Positions 52,206 through 60,635 of a DNA stretch of 64,000 nucleotides are shown in pieces (the first letter of the stretch is position 1; each line of letters starts with the position of its first letter). Source of the DNA: Streptomyces sp. Ru62 (lineage in GTDB: Bacteria; Actinomycetota; Actinomycetes; Streptomycetales; Streptomycetaceae); assembly GCF_002920615.1 (NCBI RefSeq), contig NZ_PQSU01000034.1:1-64000 (forward strand). Reading direction: 5' to 3'. The notes under the pieces were generated by a model. The model had not been told where the DNA came from and made no database searches. It saw only the letters and a list, made by a program, of their open reading frames with translations. A program made the translations under genes and the position numbers.

Positions 52206-53402
52206 CTAGCCCCGGCGGGCCGTGGTGCGGGCGTGCAGGGCGCGGGCGGCGCGGGGGCCGAGCCAGCGCTTGAGCCGGCGCAGCGCCTCCAGTCGTCCGG
52301 CCGCCTTGTCCAGACCGTAGTAGAGCTGGGGCGGGACGTACGGCAGCAGGGGCGAGTGGCGCTGGCCGAGCAGGGCGAACATCCGGTGCGGGGGCAGGTG
52401 GATGTAGCGGGGCAGGTTCTCGTACCACTGGGCGCTGTGGCGGGCCGCGCTCTGCACGGACAGCAGTTCGGCCTGGCGCCGGCGCTGGTAGGCGGCGAGC
52501 GCGTCGGGCAGGGCGGAATGCGCCCGCAGGGCGTCGGCGAGGCACATGGCGTCCTCCAGGGCGAGGGTGGTGCCGGCGCCGATGGAGTAGTGGGTGGTGT
52601 GGGCCGCGTCGCCCAGCAGGACCAGGTTGCCGTCGTGCCAGGTCTCGTTGGTGAGGGTGCGGAAGGTCTGCCAGGAGGCGCCGGAGCGGGCGGTCAGGGG
52701 GTGGCCGTCGAGGACGCCGGCGAAGAGTTTCTCCAGCAGGGCGAGACCCTCGCCCTCGTCGGTCCGGTCCAGGCCGAGCCCGGTGAAGGTCTCCGGGGAG
52801 CACTCGACGACACAGGTGCTGTGCTCGCCGCTGTAGCCGTAGCCGTAGGCCCAGATCCAGCCGTGCTCGGTCTCGGTGAAGGCGAAGGTGAAGGCGTCGA
52901 AGACCTTGCTGGTGCCGAGCCAGATGTACGGGTTGCGGCCGGAGGTGGTCCGGGTGCCGAAGTGGCCGGCCCGGCGGGTGCGCAGGGCGCTGTGCACGCC
53001 GTCGGCCGCGACGACGAGGTCCGCGTCGGCGGGCGGGTCGGTGAGTTCGCTCTCGTACTCCAGCCGGACGCCCAGGGCGCGGGCCCGGGTGGCGAGCAGG
53101 TCGAGCAGGCGGTGGCGGCCGATGCCGAAGCCCTCGTCGCCGTGGTGCCGGGTCGTCAGGTCCCCTACGTGGGCGACGCCGTCGCTCCAGCGGACGGAGT
53201 GCTCCTCGATCGCCCTTGCCGACGCGGGGTCGTGGGCCCGGAGCTTGTCGAGGAGACCGCTCCAGTACGTCACGCCCCAGCCGTAGGTGGAGCCCTGCGG
53301 GTTGCGTTCGTGGACGGTGATGTCACGGGACGGGTCCTGCTGCTTGAGCAGGATGGCGAGGTACAGACCGGCGGGCCCGCCTCCGACACAGACGACCTTC
53401 AC
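52206..53402 (-). CDS. FAD-dependent aromatic monooxygenase
   Basis: A 398-residue flavin monooxygenase. The N-terminal FAD fold is VVCVGGGPAGLYLAILLKQ; the DG motif is DLVVAADGVHSALRT and the GD motif is NLVLLGDAAHTTHYSIG. These correspond to the group A hydroxylases, which oxidise aromatic rings with NAD(P)H. From memory it resembles anthraniloyl-CoA or VioD-like enzymes. GTG at 53402 is used (CAGGGG seven bases upstream); 53408 is an alternative. It is divergent from the tyrosinase pair. Confidence 0.85.
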   Translation of the reverse strand: MKVVCVGGGPAGLYLAILLKQQDPSRDITVHERNPQGSTYGWGVTYWSGLLDKLRAHDPASARAIEEHSVRWSDGVAHVGDLTTRHHGDEGFGIGRHRLLDLLATRARALGVRLEYESELTDPPADADLVVAADGVHSALRTRRAGHFGTRTTSGRNPYIWLGTSKVFDAFTFAFTETEHGWIWAYGYGYSGEHSTCVVECSPETFTGLGLDRTDEGEGLALLEKLFAGVLDGHPLTARSGASWQTFRTLTNETWHDGNLVLLGDAAHTTHYSIGAGTTLALEDAMCLADALRAHSALPDALAAYQRRRQAELLSVQSAARHSAQWYENLPRYIHLPPHRMFALLGQRHSPLLPYVPPQLYYGLDKAAGRLEALRRLKRWLGPRAARALHARTTARRG

Positions 53403-53741
53403 GCGCACACCCCTGACAGTCACCGAAAGTGGTCGATCGGAACCGGAGGGTAGCAGGGTGTGGGCGCGCCCGATCGCGTCAGCCTGGCGCGGTGAGCCGC
53501 GCCACTCGGACGGACGGCGGTCGGAAAGGATCACCGGAAATCCGGTCCGCCCGGCAAGGAATTCCCCGTTCCGGGGCGAATGGGACCGTCGCCACGACAA
53601 GATCATCTTAGTTCAACCCTGTACGACATGTAACTAATTGTCCTGATCACAGCCAACCGGTTCCGACCGATTTCTTCCGCTCCCCGACATCCCGATAGGC
53701 ATGCGTCGTCACCACCGGACCACTCCTCAGGAGGACCCCGC
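53403..53741. other. 339-base divergent control region before tyrosinase
   Basis: Holds a 14-base dyad ACCGGAAATCCGGT (53533-53546) and a CCCCG-TTC-CGGGG hairpin (53564-53576). An A/T-rich patch at about 53598-53650 (TTAGTTCAACC, ACATGTAACTAATTG) is the probable promoter area. No copper-box could be confirmed by eye. Confidence 0.5.
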
Positions 53742-54119
53742 ATGCCCGACATCAGCCGGCGCCGCGCGCTCACCGCGGCAGCCGCCGTCGCCGCGACGGC
53801 CACGGTCGCCACCCTCGCCGCGCCCGCCGCGTCGGCCGCCGGCCACCACGCACCCGCCACGCCCGATTCCTTCGACGAGGTCTACAAGGGCCGCCGGATA
53901 CAGGGCCGTCCGGCGAGCGACGGCGGACACCACCACGAACACGGCGGCGGATACGCGGTGTTCGTCGACGGCGTGCGGCTGCACGTGATGCGGAACGCCG
54001 ACGGGAGCTGGATCAGCGTGGTCAGCCACTACGACCCGGTGGCCACCCCGCGCGCCGCCGCCCGTGCCGCGGTGGACGAGCTGCAGGGCTCACCGCTGCT
54101 GCCGTTCCCCGCCAACTGA
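53742..54119 (+). CDS. melC1: Tyrosinase cofactor/caddie protein
   Basis: A 125-residue secreted protein with a Tat-type signal: ISRRRALTAAAAVAATATVA, cleaved near ASAAG. A His-rich patch HHHEHGGGYAVFVDG follows, and the end LQGSPLLPFPAN is typical of MelC1. In Streptomyces it binds apotyrosinase, delivers copper and exports the pair through Tat. GGAGG precedes the ATG at 53742. melC2 follows 35 bases later. Confidence 0.95.
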   Translation: MPDISRRRALTAAAAVAATATVATLAAPAASAAGHHAPATPDSFDEVYKGRRIQGRPASDGGHHHEHGGGYAVFVDGVRLHVMRNADGSWISVVSHYDPVATPRAAARAAVDELQGSPLLPFPAN

Positions 54120-54154
54120 CCGCCCCCGCAAGGACTTCCGGAGCACCGCGCACC

Positions 54155-54976
54155 ATGACCGTACGCAAGAACCAGGCCACCCTGACCGCCGACGAGAAGC
54201 GCCGGTTCGTCGCCGCCGTCCTCGAACTCAAGCGCGGCGGACGCTACGACGACTTCGTCCGCACGCACAACGAGTTCATCATGGCGGACACCGACAGCGG
54301 CGAGCGGACCGGCCACCGCTCCCCCTCCTTCCTGCCCTGGCACCGCAGATTCCTGCTCGACTTCGAGCAGGCGCTGCAGTCGGTGGACGCCTCGGTCGCG
54401 CTGCCGTACTGGGACTGGAGCACCGACCGCACGGTGCGGGCCTCGCTGTGGGCGCCGGACTTCCTCGGCGGCACCGGGCGGAGCACCGACGGCCGGGTGA
54501 TGGACGGCCCGTTCGCCGCGTCCACGGGCAACTGGCCGGTGAACGTGCGCGTCGACGGCCGTACGTTCCTGCGCCGTTCGCTCGGCACGAGCGTGCGCGA
54601 GCTGCCGACGCGTGCCGAGGTGGAGTCGGTGCTGTCGATCGCGACGTACGACACGGCGCCGTACAACAGCGCCTCGGACGGCTTCCGCAACCACCTGGAG
54701 GGCTGGCGCGGGGTCAACCTGCACAACAGGGTGCACGTGTGGGTCGGCGGGCAGATGGCCACCGGCGTCTCCCCCAACGACCCGGTGTTCTGGCTGCACC
54801 ACGCCTATGTCGACAAGCTGTGGGCGGAGTGGCAGCGGCGGCACCCGGGCGCCGCGTACGCGCCGACGGGCGGCACGCCGGACGTGGTGGACCTGAACGA
54901 CACGATGAAGCCGTGGAACACGGTGCGTCCGGCGGACCTGCTGGACCACACCGGGTTCTACACGTTCGACGCCTGA
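54155..54976 (+). CDS. melC2: Tyrosinase
   Basis: A 273-residue copper monooxygenase that oxidises tyrosine to DOPA and dopaquinone, giving melanin. CuA ligands: His38 (DDFVRTHNEFI), His54 (RTGHRSPSFLPW) and His63 (LPWHRRFLLDF). CuB ligands: NLHNRVHVWV and VFWLHHAYVDKLW. The protein has no signal of its own and depends on MelC1. All ligands are present and the length fits, so an active enzyme is expected. It converges with zero spacing on an RNase H gene (TGATCA shared). Confidence 0.97.
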   Translation: MTVRKNQATLTADEKRRFVAAVLELKRGGRYDDFVRTHNEFIMADTDSGERTGHRSPSFLPWHRRFLLDFEQALQSVDASVALPYWDWSTDRTVRASLWAPDFLGGTGRSTDGRVMDGPFAASTGNWPVNVRVDGRTFLRRSLGTSVRELPTRAEVESVLSIATYDTAPYNSASDGFRNHLEGWRGVNLHNRVHVWVGGQMATGVSPNDPVFWLHHAYVDKLWAEWQRRHPGAAYAPTGGTPDVVDLNDTMKPWNTVRPADLLDHTGFYTFDA

Positions 54977-55699
54977 TCAGGCCTCGGCGGTACGGCACTC
55001 CGGGTGGCCCCAGCCCTGCGCGTTCTTGGCGATCTTCTCGCCGGCCGCGTAGGACCGGCCGCACAGGCAGCGGCCGGGGAACTTCGCCTTGATGGTGCGG
55101 GCGGACGCGGCCCCGGTGGTACGCGTGGACGCGGCACCGCCGGTGCGGCGGGGCGCCTTCCTGCGCGCCGCCCCGCCGCCCGCCGGGGTGTCGGGCGACG
55201 GCGGGGGCTCCGGCGAGCCGAGCGCGCTGCCGGCCGCCTCCTGGACGGAGGCCGCCTGGCTGGCGGCGCGGTCGGCGAAGTCGTTCAGCGGGTCGCCGTC
55301 GACCTGGTGGGCGGGGACGTAGCGGAACTCCACGGACCGGCCGCCGAGCAGTTCGTCGATGCGGACCACCAGGTCCTGGTTGGCCACGGGCTTGCCGGCG
55401 GCGGTCTTCCAGCCGTTGCGCTTCCAGCCGGGCAGCCAGCTGGTGACGGCCTTCATCGCGTACTGGGAGTCCATCCGGATCTCCAGCGGAACGTCCGGGT
55501 CGACGGCCGTGAGCAGCCGCTCCAGGGCCGTCAGCTCGGCGACGTTGTTGGTCGCCCGGCCGAGCGGGCCCGCCTCCCAGCGGGCGGGGGTCCGCTCGTC
55601 GTCGTCCGAGACCACCCACGCCCATCCGGCCGGTCCGGGGTTCCCCTTCGAAGCCCCGTCGCACGCGGCCACCACACGTTCACGCATGTGCCCGATCAT
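54977..55699 (-). CDS. RNase HI with C-terminal Cys/His extension
   Basis: A 240-residue protein. Residues 5-150 are RNase HI: catalytic acids in ACDGASKGNPGPAGWAW, NNVAELTAL, IRMDSQYAMK and NDFADRAASQ. It cuts RNA in RNA-DNA hybrids. A Pro/Ala linker follows, and a C-terminal patch CLCGRSYAAGEKIAKNAQGW then GHPEC gives a Cys-x-Cys ... His-x-x-Cys pattern that may bind a metal. Start 55699 or 55687 (MRERVVAACDG). The extension is not standard. Confidence 0.85.
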   Translation of the reverse strand: MIGHMRERVVAACDGASKGNPGPAGWAWVVSDDDERTPARWEAGPLGRATNNVAELTALERLLTAVDPDVPLEIRMDSQYAMKAVTSWLPGWKRNGWKTAAGKPVANQDLVVRIDELLGGRSVEFRYVPAHQVDGDPLNDFADRAASQAASVQEAAGSALGSPEPPPSPDTPAGGGAARRKAPRRTGGAASTRTTGAASARTIKAKFPGRCLCGRSYAAGEKIAKNAQGWGHPECRTAEA

Positions 55700-55733
55700 G
55701 CCATGGCCGTGCGGAGCGCTGTTCCGGGCCCGG

Positions 55734-56528
55734 TCAGACGTCCTTGACCTTCGGCATCTCGCCCTCGGTGGTGGTGATGTCGATCACCGAGAAGTTGGCC
55801 CCCTGCGGGTCGCTGAGCGCCGCGAACCGGCCGAAGGGGCTGCTCATCGGGCCGAAGCGGAGGATCCCGCCGAGCTTGACGGCCCGGTCGACGGCCGCGT
55901 CGCAGTCGTCGACGGTGAAGTAGACGTTGATGTACGACGGCACCTCGGGCGGGAAGTCGTCGGTCATCCGCATCCGGCCGAGGACGGTGTCCTCGCCGAC
56001 GTCGAACATCCGGAAGTCCACCGCGTCGTCCTCGATCTCCTTCATCCGGTACGGGAAGACCGCGGCGAGGAAGGCGTCCGCCTGTTCCGGCTCCCTGGTG
56101 AAGACCTCGGCCCAGCAGTAGGCGCCGGGCGTGGCCGTCGCCTCGAAGCCCTCGTGGGTGCCCGCCTGCCACACGCCGAACACGGCTCCGCTGGGCTCCC
56201 GGGCCAGACACATCGTGCCGAAATCACCGACCTGCATCGGCTCCATCAGCACCTCGCCGCCGTTCTCGCGGATCTTCTCCGCGGTGGCCGCGGCGTCCGG
56301 CGAGGCGAAGTACAGGCACCACTGCGACTGGCCCTCCTGACCGGGCATGGGCGGGACGACCGCCGCGACGGCCTTGCCGTTCACGTAGGCCTGGGTGTAG
56401 TTGCCGTACTCCGACGACGACTCGCCGAAGGTCCAGCCGAGGACGTCGCCGTAGAAGCGCTTGGCTCCCTCGACGTCACTGAACATCGCATCGGCCCAAC
56501 AGGGCGTTCCTTCGGGTTGCACGGCCAT
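55734..56528 (-). CDS. VOC-family protein, two domains
   Basis: A 264-residue glyoxalase/bleomycin-resistance-fold protein made of two VOC modules, each starting with a CWAD/YCWAEV-type segment (GTPCWADAMFSDVEGAKRFY, AYCWAEVFTREPEQADAFLA). The metal-binding His/Glu pattern is partial, and the substrate is unknown. It is divergent from an APH-like kinase. ATG at 56528. Confidence 0.85.
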   Translation of the reverse strand: MAVQPEGTPCWADAMFSDVEGAKRFYGDVLGWTFGESSSEYGNYTQAYVNGKAVAAVVPPMPGQEGQSQWCLYFASPDAAATAEKIRENGGEVLMEPMQVGDFGTMCLAREPSGAVFGVWQAGTHEGFEATATPGAYCWAEVFTREPEQADAFLAAVFPYRMKEIEDDAVDFRMFDVGEDTVLGRMRMTDDFPPEVPSYINVYFTVDDCDAAVDRAVKLGGILRFGPMSSPFGRFAALSDPQGANFSVIDITTTEGEMPKVKDV

Positions 56529-56656
56529 GCTGGCGGCCCTCCTGAGGTGATGTGTCCCGTTTGTTCACGCTAGCGATCCGGGGTTCGAGCCGCGCGCCGA
56601 GCCGGGAGCCGCAATTCGGTCGACAGCGGGGTGCGCGTCCGGCTGTGATGGGCCCG

Positions 56657-57562
56657 ATGAATACGGTCAGGATGCGTGAGGGCGAGGTCGACATCGACCC
56701 GCCGCTGGTCGGCCGGCTGGTCGCCCGGCAGTTTCCCGAGTGGGCGGCGCTGCCCGTACGGCGCGTGGAATCCTCCGGTACGGAGAACGTCATGTTCCGC
56801 CTGGGCACCGGCCTGGTGGTACGGCTGCCCCGGCACCCCGGCGCCGTCGCCGACGTGACGCACGAGCAGCGCTGGCTGCCCCGTCTCGGCCCGCTGCTGC
56901 CGGTGGCCACGCCGGAGCCGGCCGGGCTCGGCGTGCCCGACGAGGACTTCCCGTGGCCCTGGTCGGTGTACCGCTGGCTGGACGGCCGGAACCCGGTCGC
57001 CGGTGCCGTCGCGGAGCCGGAGCGCCTCGCCGCGCGGCTCGGGGCGTGCGTGGCGGCGCTGCGCCGGATCGACCCGTACGACGGGCCGCCCGCCCCCCGC
57101 GGCGTGCCGCTCGCCACCCGGGACGAGCCCACCCGCGCCGCGCTGGCGCGGCTCCCCGCCCTCACCGACCGGATCGACACGGCGGCCGTGACGGCCCTGT
57201 GGGAGGAGGCGCTGTGGGCCCCGGCCCACTCCGGTCCGCCGGCCTGGGCCCACGGGGATCTCTCCCCGGGGAACGTGCTGGTCGACGGGGACCGGCTGAG
57301 CGCGGTCATCGACTTCGGCTGTGCCGGCGTCGGCGACCCGGCCGTGGACCTGATCGTGGCCTGGAACCTGCTGCCCGCGTCCGCCCGGGACACCTTCCGC
57401 AAGGCCGTCGGCGCCGACGACGCCGAGTGGGCGCGCGGGCGGGGCTGGGCGCTGTCGATCTCGCTGATCCAGCTGCCGTACTACTGGCACACCAACCCGG
57501 CCCTGGCGGAGAACTCCCGGCGTGTGATCGCCGAGATCCTCGCCGAGGCCGGGCGACGGTGA
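56657..57562 (+). CDS. Aminoglycoside phosphotransferase-family kinase
   Basis: A 301-residue APH-fold kinase. The catalytic loop is WAHGDLSPGNVLVDGD, with the metal-binding VIDFGCAGVGDPAVDLIVAW. N-lobe: RRVESSGTENVMFRLG. These proteins phosphorylate antibiotics or other small molecules; resistance is not implied by family alone. The start ATG at 56657 is preferred over 56648, but both lack strong sites. Confidence 0.85.
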   Translation: MNTVRMREGEVDIDPPLVGRLVARQFPEWAALPVRRVESSGTENVMFRLGTGLVVRLPRHPGAVADVTHEQRWLPRLGPLLPVATPEPAGLGVPDEDFPWPWSVYRWLDGRNPVAGAVAEPERLAARLGACVAALRRIDPYDGPPAPRGVPLATRDEPTRAALARLPALTDRIDTAAVTALWEEALWAPAHSGPPAWAHGDLSPGNVLVDGDRLSAVIDFGCAGVGDPAVDLIVAWNLLPASARDTFRKAVGADDAEWARGRGWALSISLIQLPYYWHTNPALAENSRRVIAEILAEAGRR

Positions 57563-57583
57563 CGGCGGCCGGCCGGACATCCG

Positions 57584-58066
57584 CTACTCGCCCGCGTACG
57601 CCTTCTCCAGCGCGGCGGCGTCCAGCTTGCCCATGCCCATCATGGCCCTGGTGGCGCGCGTCGCCCTCTCGGGGTCGGGGTCGGCGACCATGTCGAGCAG
57701 CGGGGCGTAGACGACCTGCCAGGAGACGCCGTACCTGTCCTTGAGCCAGCCGCAGGGGCCGCCCTCTCCGTCGTTCTCGGTGAGCTTCGTCCAGTAGTGG
57801 TCGATCTCCTGCTGGTCGGAGCAGAGGATCTGGAAGGAGATCGCCTCGTTGAAGGTGAACTCGGGGCCGCCGTTGAGCGCGACGAACTTCTGGCCGTTGG
57901 CCGTGAACTCCGCGGTCAGCACGGAGCCGGCCGGTCCGGGGCCGCCCTCGGGCCAGCGGACGACGCGCCCGAGGGCGGCGTCCTTGAAGACGGACACGTA
58001 GTGGTGCGCGGCCTCCTCCGCCTGGCCGTCGAACCAGAGACACGTGGTGAATCCGGCGGTGGTCAT
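57584..58066 (-). CDS. VOC/PhnB-like protein
   Basis: A 160-residue single VOC-module protein of the PhnB/3-demethylubiquinone methyltransferase-like type: TTCLWFDGQAEEAAHHYVSV, then FTFNEAISFQILCSDQQEI and CGWLKDRYGVSWQVVYAPLL. ATG at 58066 has GGAGG. Function unknown. Confidence 0.88.
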   Translation of the reverse strand: MTTAGFTTCLWFDGQAEEAAHHYVSVFKDAALGRVVRWPEGGPGPAGSVLTAEFTANGQKFVALNGGPEFTFNEAISFQILCSDQQEIDHYWTKLTENDGEGGPCGWLKDRYGVSWQVVYAPLLDMVADPDPERATRATRAMMGMGKLDAAALEKAYAGE

Positions 58067-58321
58067 GAGCGCCTCCTGGGGCGTGAACGTGGGGGTCCAA
58101 CCGGGCGTGGAACGCCGTCGTGAAGGGAGACCGCTCCCCCGCGCGAAACTCATCGGTCCGTTCCACAGCTTCCGGAACAACTCTCCGGACGTCTCGGCCC
58201 GGCGGGTCCGGCTCCGGCTCCTCCGCCCGCGAAGTCACCGCCCCGATTCCTTGGCCGCGAAGTGGCCGCCCCCGGCGAACCCCGCCCGGCGCACCGGTCG
58301 AGGTGACCGGCGGGCAGCCGG

Positions 58322-58756
58322 TCAGGCAGCCAGGCAGAGCCCCTGGTACGGCCGGTCCGGTGTGGCGACGGCCCGGCTCGGCGCGGTGGCGGACCGGTGC
58401 GGTACGGCGGCGGGCCGGTGCCGCTCGGCCGTGCGCCGGGTCAGCTCGCCGTGCACCAGCGACAGCAGGTCGCCGAGGTCCAGGCCGAGCGCGTGGGCCG
58501 CGGCGGCCAGCACCTCCGACGATGCCTCCTTGCGGCCCCGCTCGACCTCGGACAGATAGGGGAGCGAGATCCGGGCCGCGTCGGCCACGTCCTTGAGGGT
58601 GCGCTCCTGCGCCCGCCGCTCCCGGCGCAGCACCTCGCCGACCAGATCCCGCCACAGGGGCTCCCGGGCCGCGGGCTCGCCGGCCGGCGCGTCGGGGCGG
58701 ACGGGCGCCGGCCGCAGGGGGATCACTCGGGCTTCCTCGCTCAGCGGGTTGCTCAT
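58322..58756 (-). CDS. XRE-type regulator with C-terminal Ala-Ala (ClgR-like)
   Basis: A 144-residue regulator. The helix-turn-helix is LKDVADAARISLPYLSEVER followed by GRKEASSEVLAAAAHALGLD. The core (SLPYLSEVERGRKEASSEVL) is close to ClgR/PopR-type regulators of Clp proteases in Streptomyces. The C-terminus ends YQGLCLAA, resembling a ClpP degron; ClgR and PopR turnover depends on such an Ala-Ala end. So it may be an unstable protease-gene activator. It is divergent from the sigma gene with 242 bases between. Confidence 0.8.
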   Translation of the reverse strand: MSNPLSEEARVIPLRPAPVRPDAPAGEPAAREPLWRDLVGEVLRRERRAQERTLKDVADAARISLPYLSEVERGRKEASSEVLAAAAHALGLDLGDLLSLVHGELTRRTAERHRPAAVPHRSATAPSRAVATPDRPYQGLCLAA

Positions 58757-58861
58757 CCCGTCAGCCTAGGAGCGCTACGGTGCGGGACAAGGGCGCGGCG
58801 TTCCGCCCTCAGAAAAACGCGTGCCGGAGCGTTCAATTCACGCCACTGCGGCGTGGCGGAC

Positions 58862-58886
58862 GCATGCGCGCCGTCACCGGGGGTAC
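58862..58886 (+). promoter_or_regulatory. SigB-type promoter candidate, distal
   Basis: GCAT (58862-58865), 15 bases, GGGTAC (58881-58886). Fits GNNT-N14/16-GGGTA[C/T]. It is 118 bases before the sigma start. Confidence 0.5.
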
Positions 58887-58912
58887 CCGCGCCGTGAGCG
58901 GCTCTGCGGGAG

Positions 58913-58937
58913 GAATGACCCGCCGCACATCGGGTAC
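58913..58937 (+). promoter_or_regulatory. SigB-type promoter candidate, proximal
   Basis: GAAT (58913-58916), 15 bases, GGGTAC (58932-58937). Same pattern as the distal one, 51 bases further down, 67 before the start. Confidence 0.5.
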
Positions 58938-58998
58938 CCGCAGGAACGCCACCTGTGTCCGGAGCCGACGGAGCTGCCGTACAGGGAGAGGTCGAACC

Positions 58999-59910
58999 GT
59001 GACTTTCGTGGGAGAGGCAATGAACACCGCCGCCGGGATCCGGTCGGAAGCAGAGGTCGTCGAGCAGACCGAGCAGGACAGGACGGGCGAGGGATCACTG
59101 CCTGGCATCGTGGACCCCGCGTCCGTCGCCCCGCGGGACGCGCGGGAGCTGTCCCGCCAGTTCTTCCGCCGGCTGACCGAGCTGGAGGAGGGGACGCACG
59201 AGTACCAGTACGCGCGCAACACCCTCATCGAGATGAACATGTCGCTGGTGCGGTTCGCGGCCGGACGGTTCCGGGGCCGTGGCGACGACATGGAGGACAT
59301 CGTCCAGACCGGCATGATCGGCCTGATCAAGGCCATCGACCGGTTCGAACTGGCGCGCGAGGTCGAGTTCACCTCCTTCGCGCTGCCATACATCGTCGGC
59401 GAGATCAAGCGGTTCTTCCGGGACACCACCTGGGCCGTCCATGTGCCGCGCCGGCTCCAGGAGCTGCGGGTGGAGCTGGCCAAGGCGCGCGAGGAGCTGT
59501 CCAGCCGCCTGGACCGGGATCCGACCGTCGCCGAGCTGGCCACGCTGATGAACCTCTCCGAGAACGAGGTGATCGAGGCCCAGCTCGCCTCCAACGGCTA
59601 CAACTCCGCCTCCCTGGACGCCGCGCTCACCGGCGACGGGCCCGAGGACGGCGAAGCCGTGCTCGCCGACTTCATCGGTGTGGAGGAGGAGGGGCTGCGG
59701 CTCGTCGAGGACTTCCACGCCCTCGCCCCGCTCATGGCGGAGCTGAGCGACCGTGACCGGCAGATCATCCACATGCGGTTCGTGGAGGAGGCCACCCAGG
59801 CCGAGATCGGGGAGCGGCTGGGGTGCTCCCAGATGCACGTCTCCCGGCTGATCAAGCGGATCATCACCCGGCTGCGGCAGGGGATGCTGGGCGAACTCGG
59901 CTGCGCCTGA
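58999..59910 (+). CDS. RNA polymerase sigma factor, SigB/SigF type
   Basis: A 303-residue stress-type sigma factor. Region 2: RFRGRGDDMEDIVQTGMIGL and VEFTSFALPYIVGEIKRFFR; region 3: TWAVHVPRRLQELRVELAKA; region 4: AEIGERLGCSQMHVSRLIKR. GTG at 58999 has AGGGAGAGG seven bases upstream; the ATG at 59020 is the alternative. Two promoters of the type that this class of sigma recognises precede it, so self-activation or a cascade from another SigB-type factor is suggested. It converges with an RsbW-like gene. Confidence 0.9.
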   Translation: MTFVGEAMNTAAGIRSEAEVVEQTEQDRTGEGSLPGIVDPASVAPRDARELSRQFFRRLTELEEGTHEYQYARNTLIEMNMSLVRFAAGRFRGRGDDMEDIVQTGMIGLIKAIDRFELAREVEFTSFALPYIVGEIKRFFRDTTWAVHVPRRLQELRVELAKAREELSSRLDRDPTVAELATLMNLSENEVIEAQLASNGYNSASLDAALTGDGPEDGEAVLADFIGVEEEGLRLVEDFHALAPLMAELSDRDRQIIHMRFVEEATQAEIGERLGCSQMHVSRLIKRIITRLRQGMLGELGCA

Positions 59911-59918
59911 CACCTCGG

Positions 59919-59945
59919 TCGGGCCGACGCCCGGCGTCGGCCCGA
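59919..59945. terminator. Hairpin terminator between sigma and RsbW-like genes
   Basis: Perfect 12-base arms TCGGGCCGACGC / GCGTCGGCCCGA with a CCG loop, between convergent genes; can act both ways. Confidence 0.8.
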
Positions 59946-59959
59946 TGTCTCAGTCGGTC

Positions 59960-60439
59960 TCAGTCGGTCCGGGACGGGCCGTCGCCGTTCTGCCCGAGCG
60001 GGAAGACGGCCCGCACGCGTTTGCCCACGGGCACCCGCTCGACGGTGACCTCCGAGGCCAGGGCGTGCACGATCTCCAGTCCGTGCCGTCCGACGCGCTT
60101 CGGGTCCTTCGGGTAGCGGCGGGGCAGGGCGGTGCTGCTGTCGTACACGGACACCACGACCGAAGCGGCCGTGCCCTCCAGTTCCAGGATGTACGGGCCG
60201 TTGCTGTGCTGGTCGGCGTTGGTGACCAGCTCGCTCACCATCAGCAGCAGCTCGCCGTCGGCCCGGCCGTCGGCGGTGGCGCACCATTCGGTGCGCAGCT
60301 GCTGGAGGAACTGGGACGCGAAGGCACGTGCTTCGGCGATGCATCCGGGTTCGCCGGTGTAGTGCGCCGCACGCCGCAGCGGCTCCACGGGTACGTCGAA
60401 ACCAGTCGGTATCACTGCCCCGCCCAGGTGCTTGATCAT
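59960..60439 (-). CDS. RsbW-like ATP-binding protein
   Basis: A 159-residue GHKL domain protein. N-box LLLMVSELVTNADQHSNGPY; G-box KRVGRHGLEIVHAL. It is tail-to-tail with the sigma factor gene, the likely but unproven partner. ATG at 60439 has GAGAGAG upstream. A SigB-type promoter-like element lies 53 bases before the start, so this gene may be under control of the sigma factor it restrains. Confidence 0.82.
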   Translation of the reverse strand: MIKHLGGAVIPTGFDVPVEPLRRAAHYTGEPGCIAEARAFASQFLQQLRTEWCATADGRADGELLLMVSELVTNADQHSNGPYILELEGTAASVVVSVYDSSTALPRRYPKDPKRVGRHGLEIVHALASEVTVERVPVGKRVRAVFPLGQNGDGPSRTD

Positions 60440-60491
60440 GCTGTCTCTCTCGGAAAACCCGGTCCGGCCGGTCGCTGTTGCACCAGTCCTC

Positions 60492-60516
60492 GTACCCCGA
60501 GCCCGGCCCGCCAGTC
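60492..60516 (-). promoter_or_regulatory. SigB-type promoter candidate before the RsbW-like gene
   Basis: On the minus strand GACT (60516-60513), 15 bases, GGGTAC (60497-60492). Same pattern as upstream of the sigma gene. Confidence 0.45.
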
Positions 60517-60635
60517 CACCGGATGCGTTCGCCCACCGCGCACAGTGGCGAGGCTCACGGCCCACACCGGTCACAGGAGGCCGGAGGGGGCTCCGGGCCG
60601 GACGGGCGGGGACGGCCGCTCGGTACGGCGGCCGG

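Noticed and set aside
56657..57562. Antibiotic resistance gene (aminoglycoside phosphotransferase)
   Set aside because: The APH fold is real, but the family covers many non-resistance kinases, and no resistance context is present, so only the family is reported.
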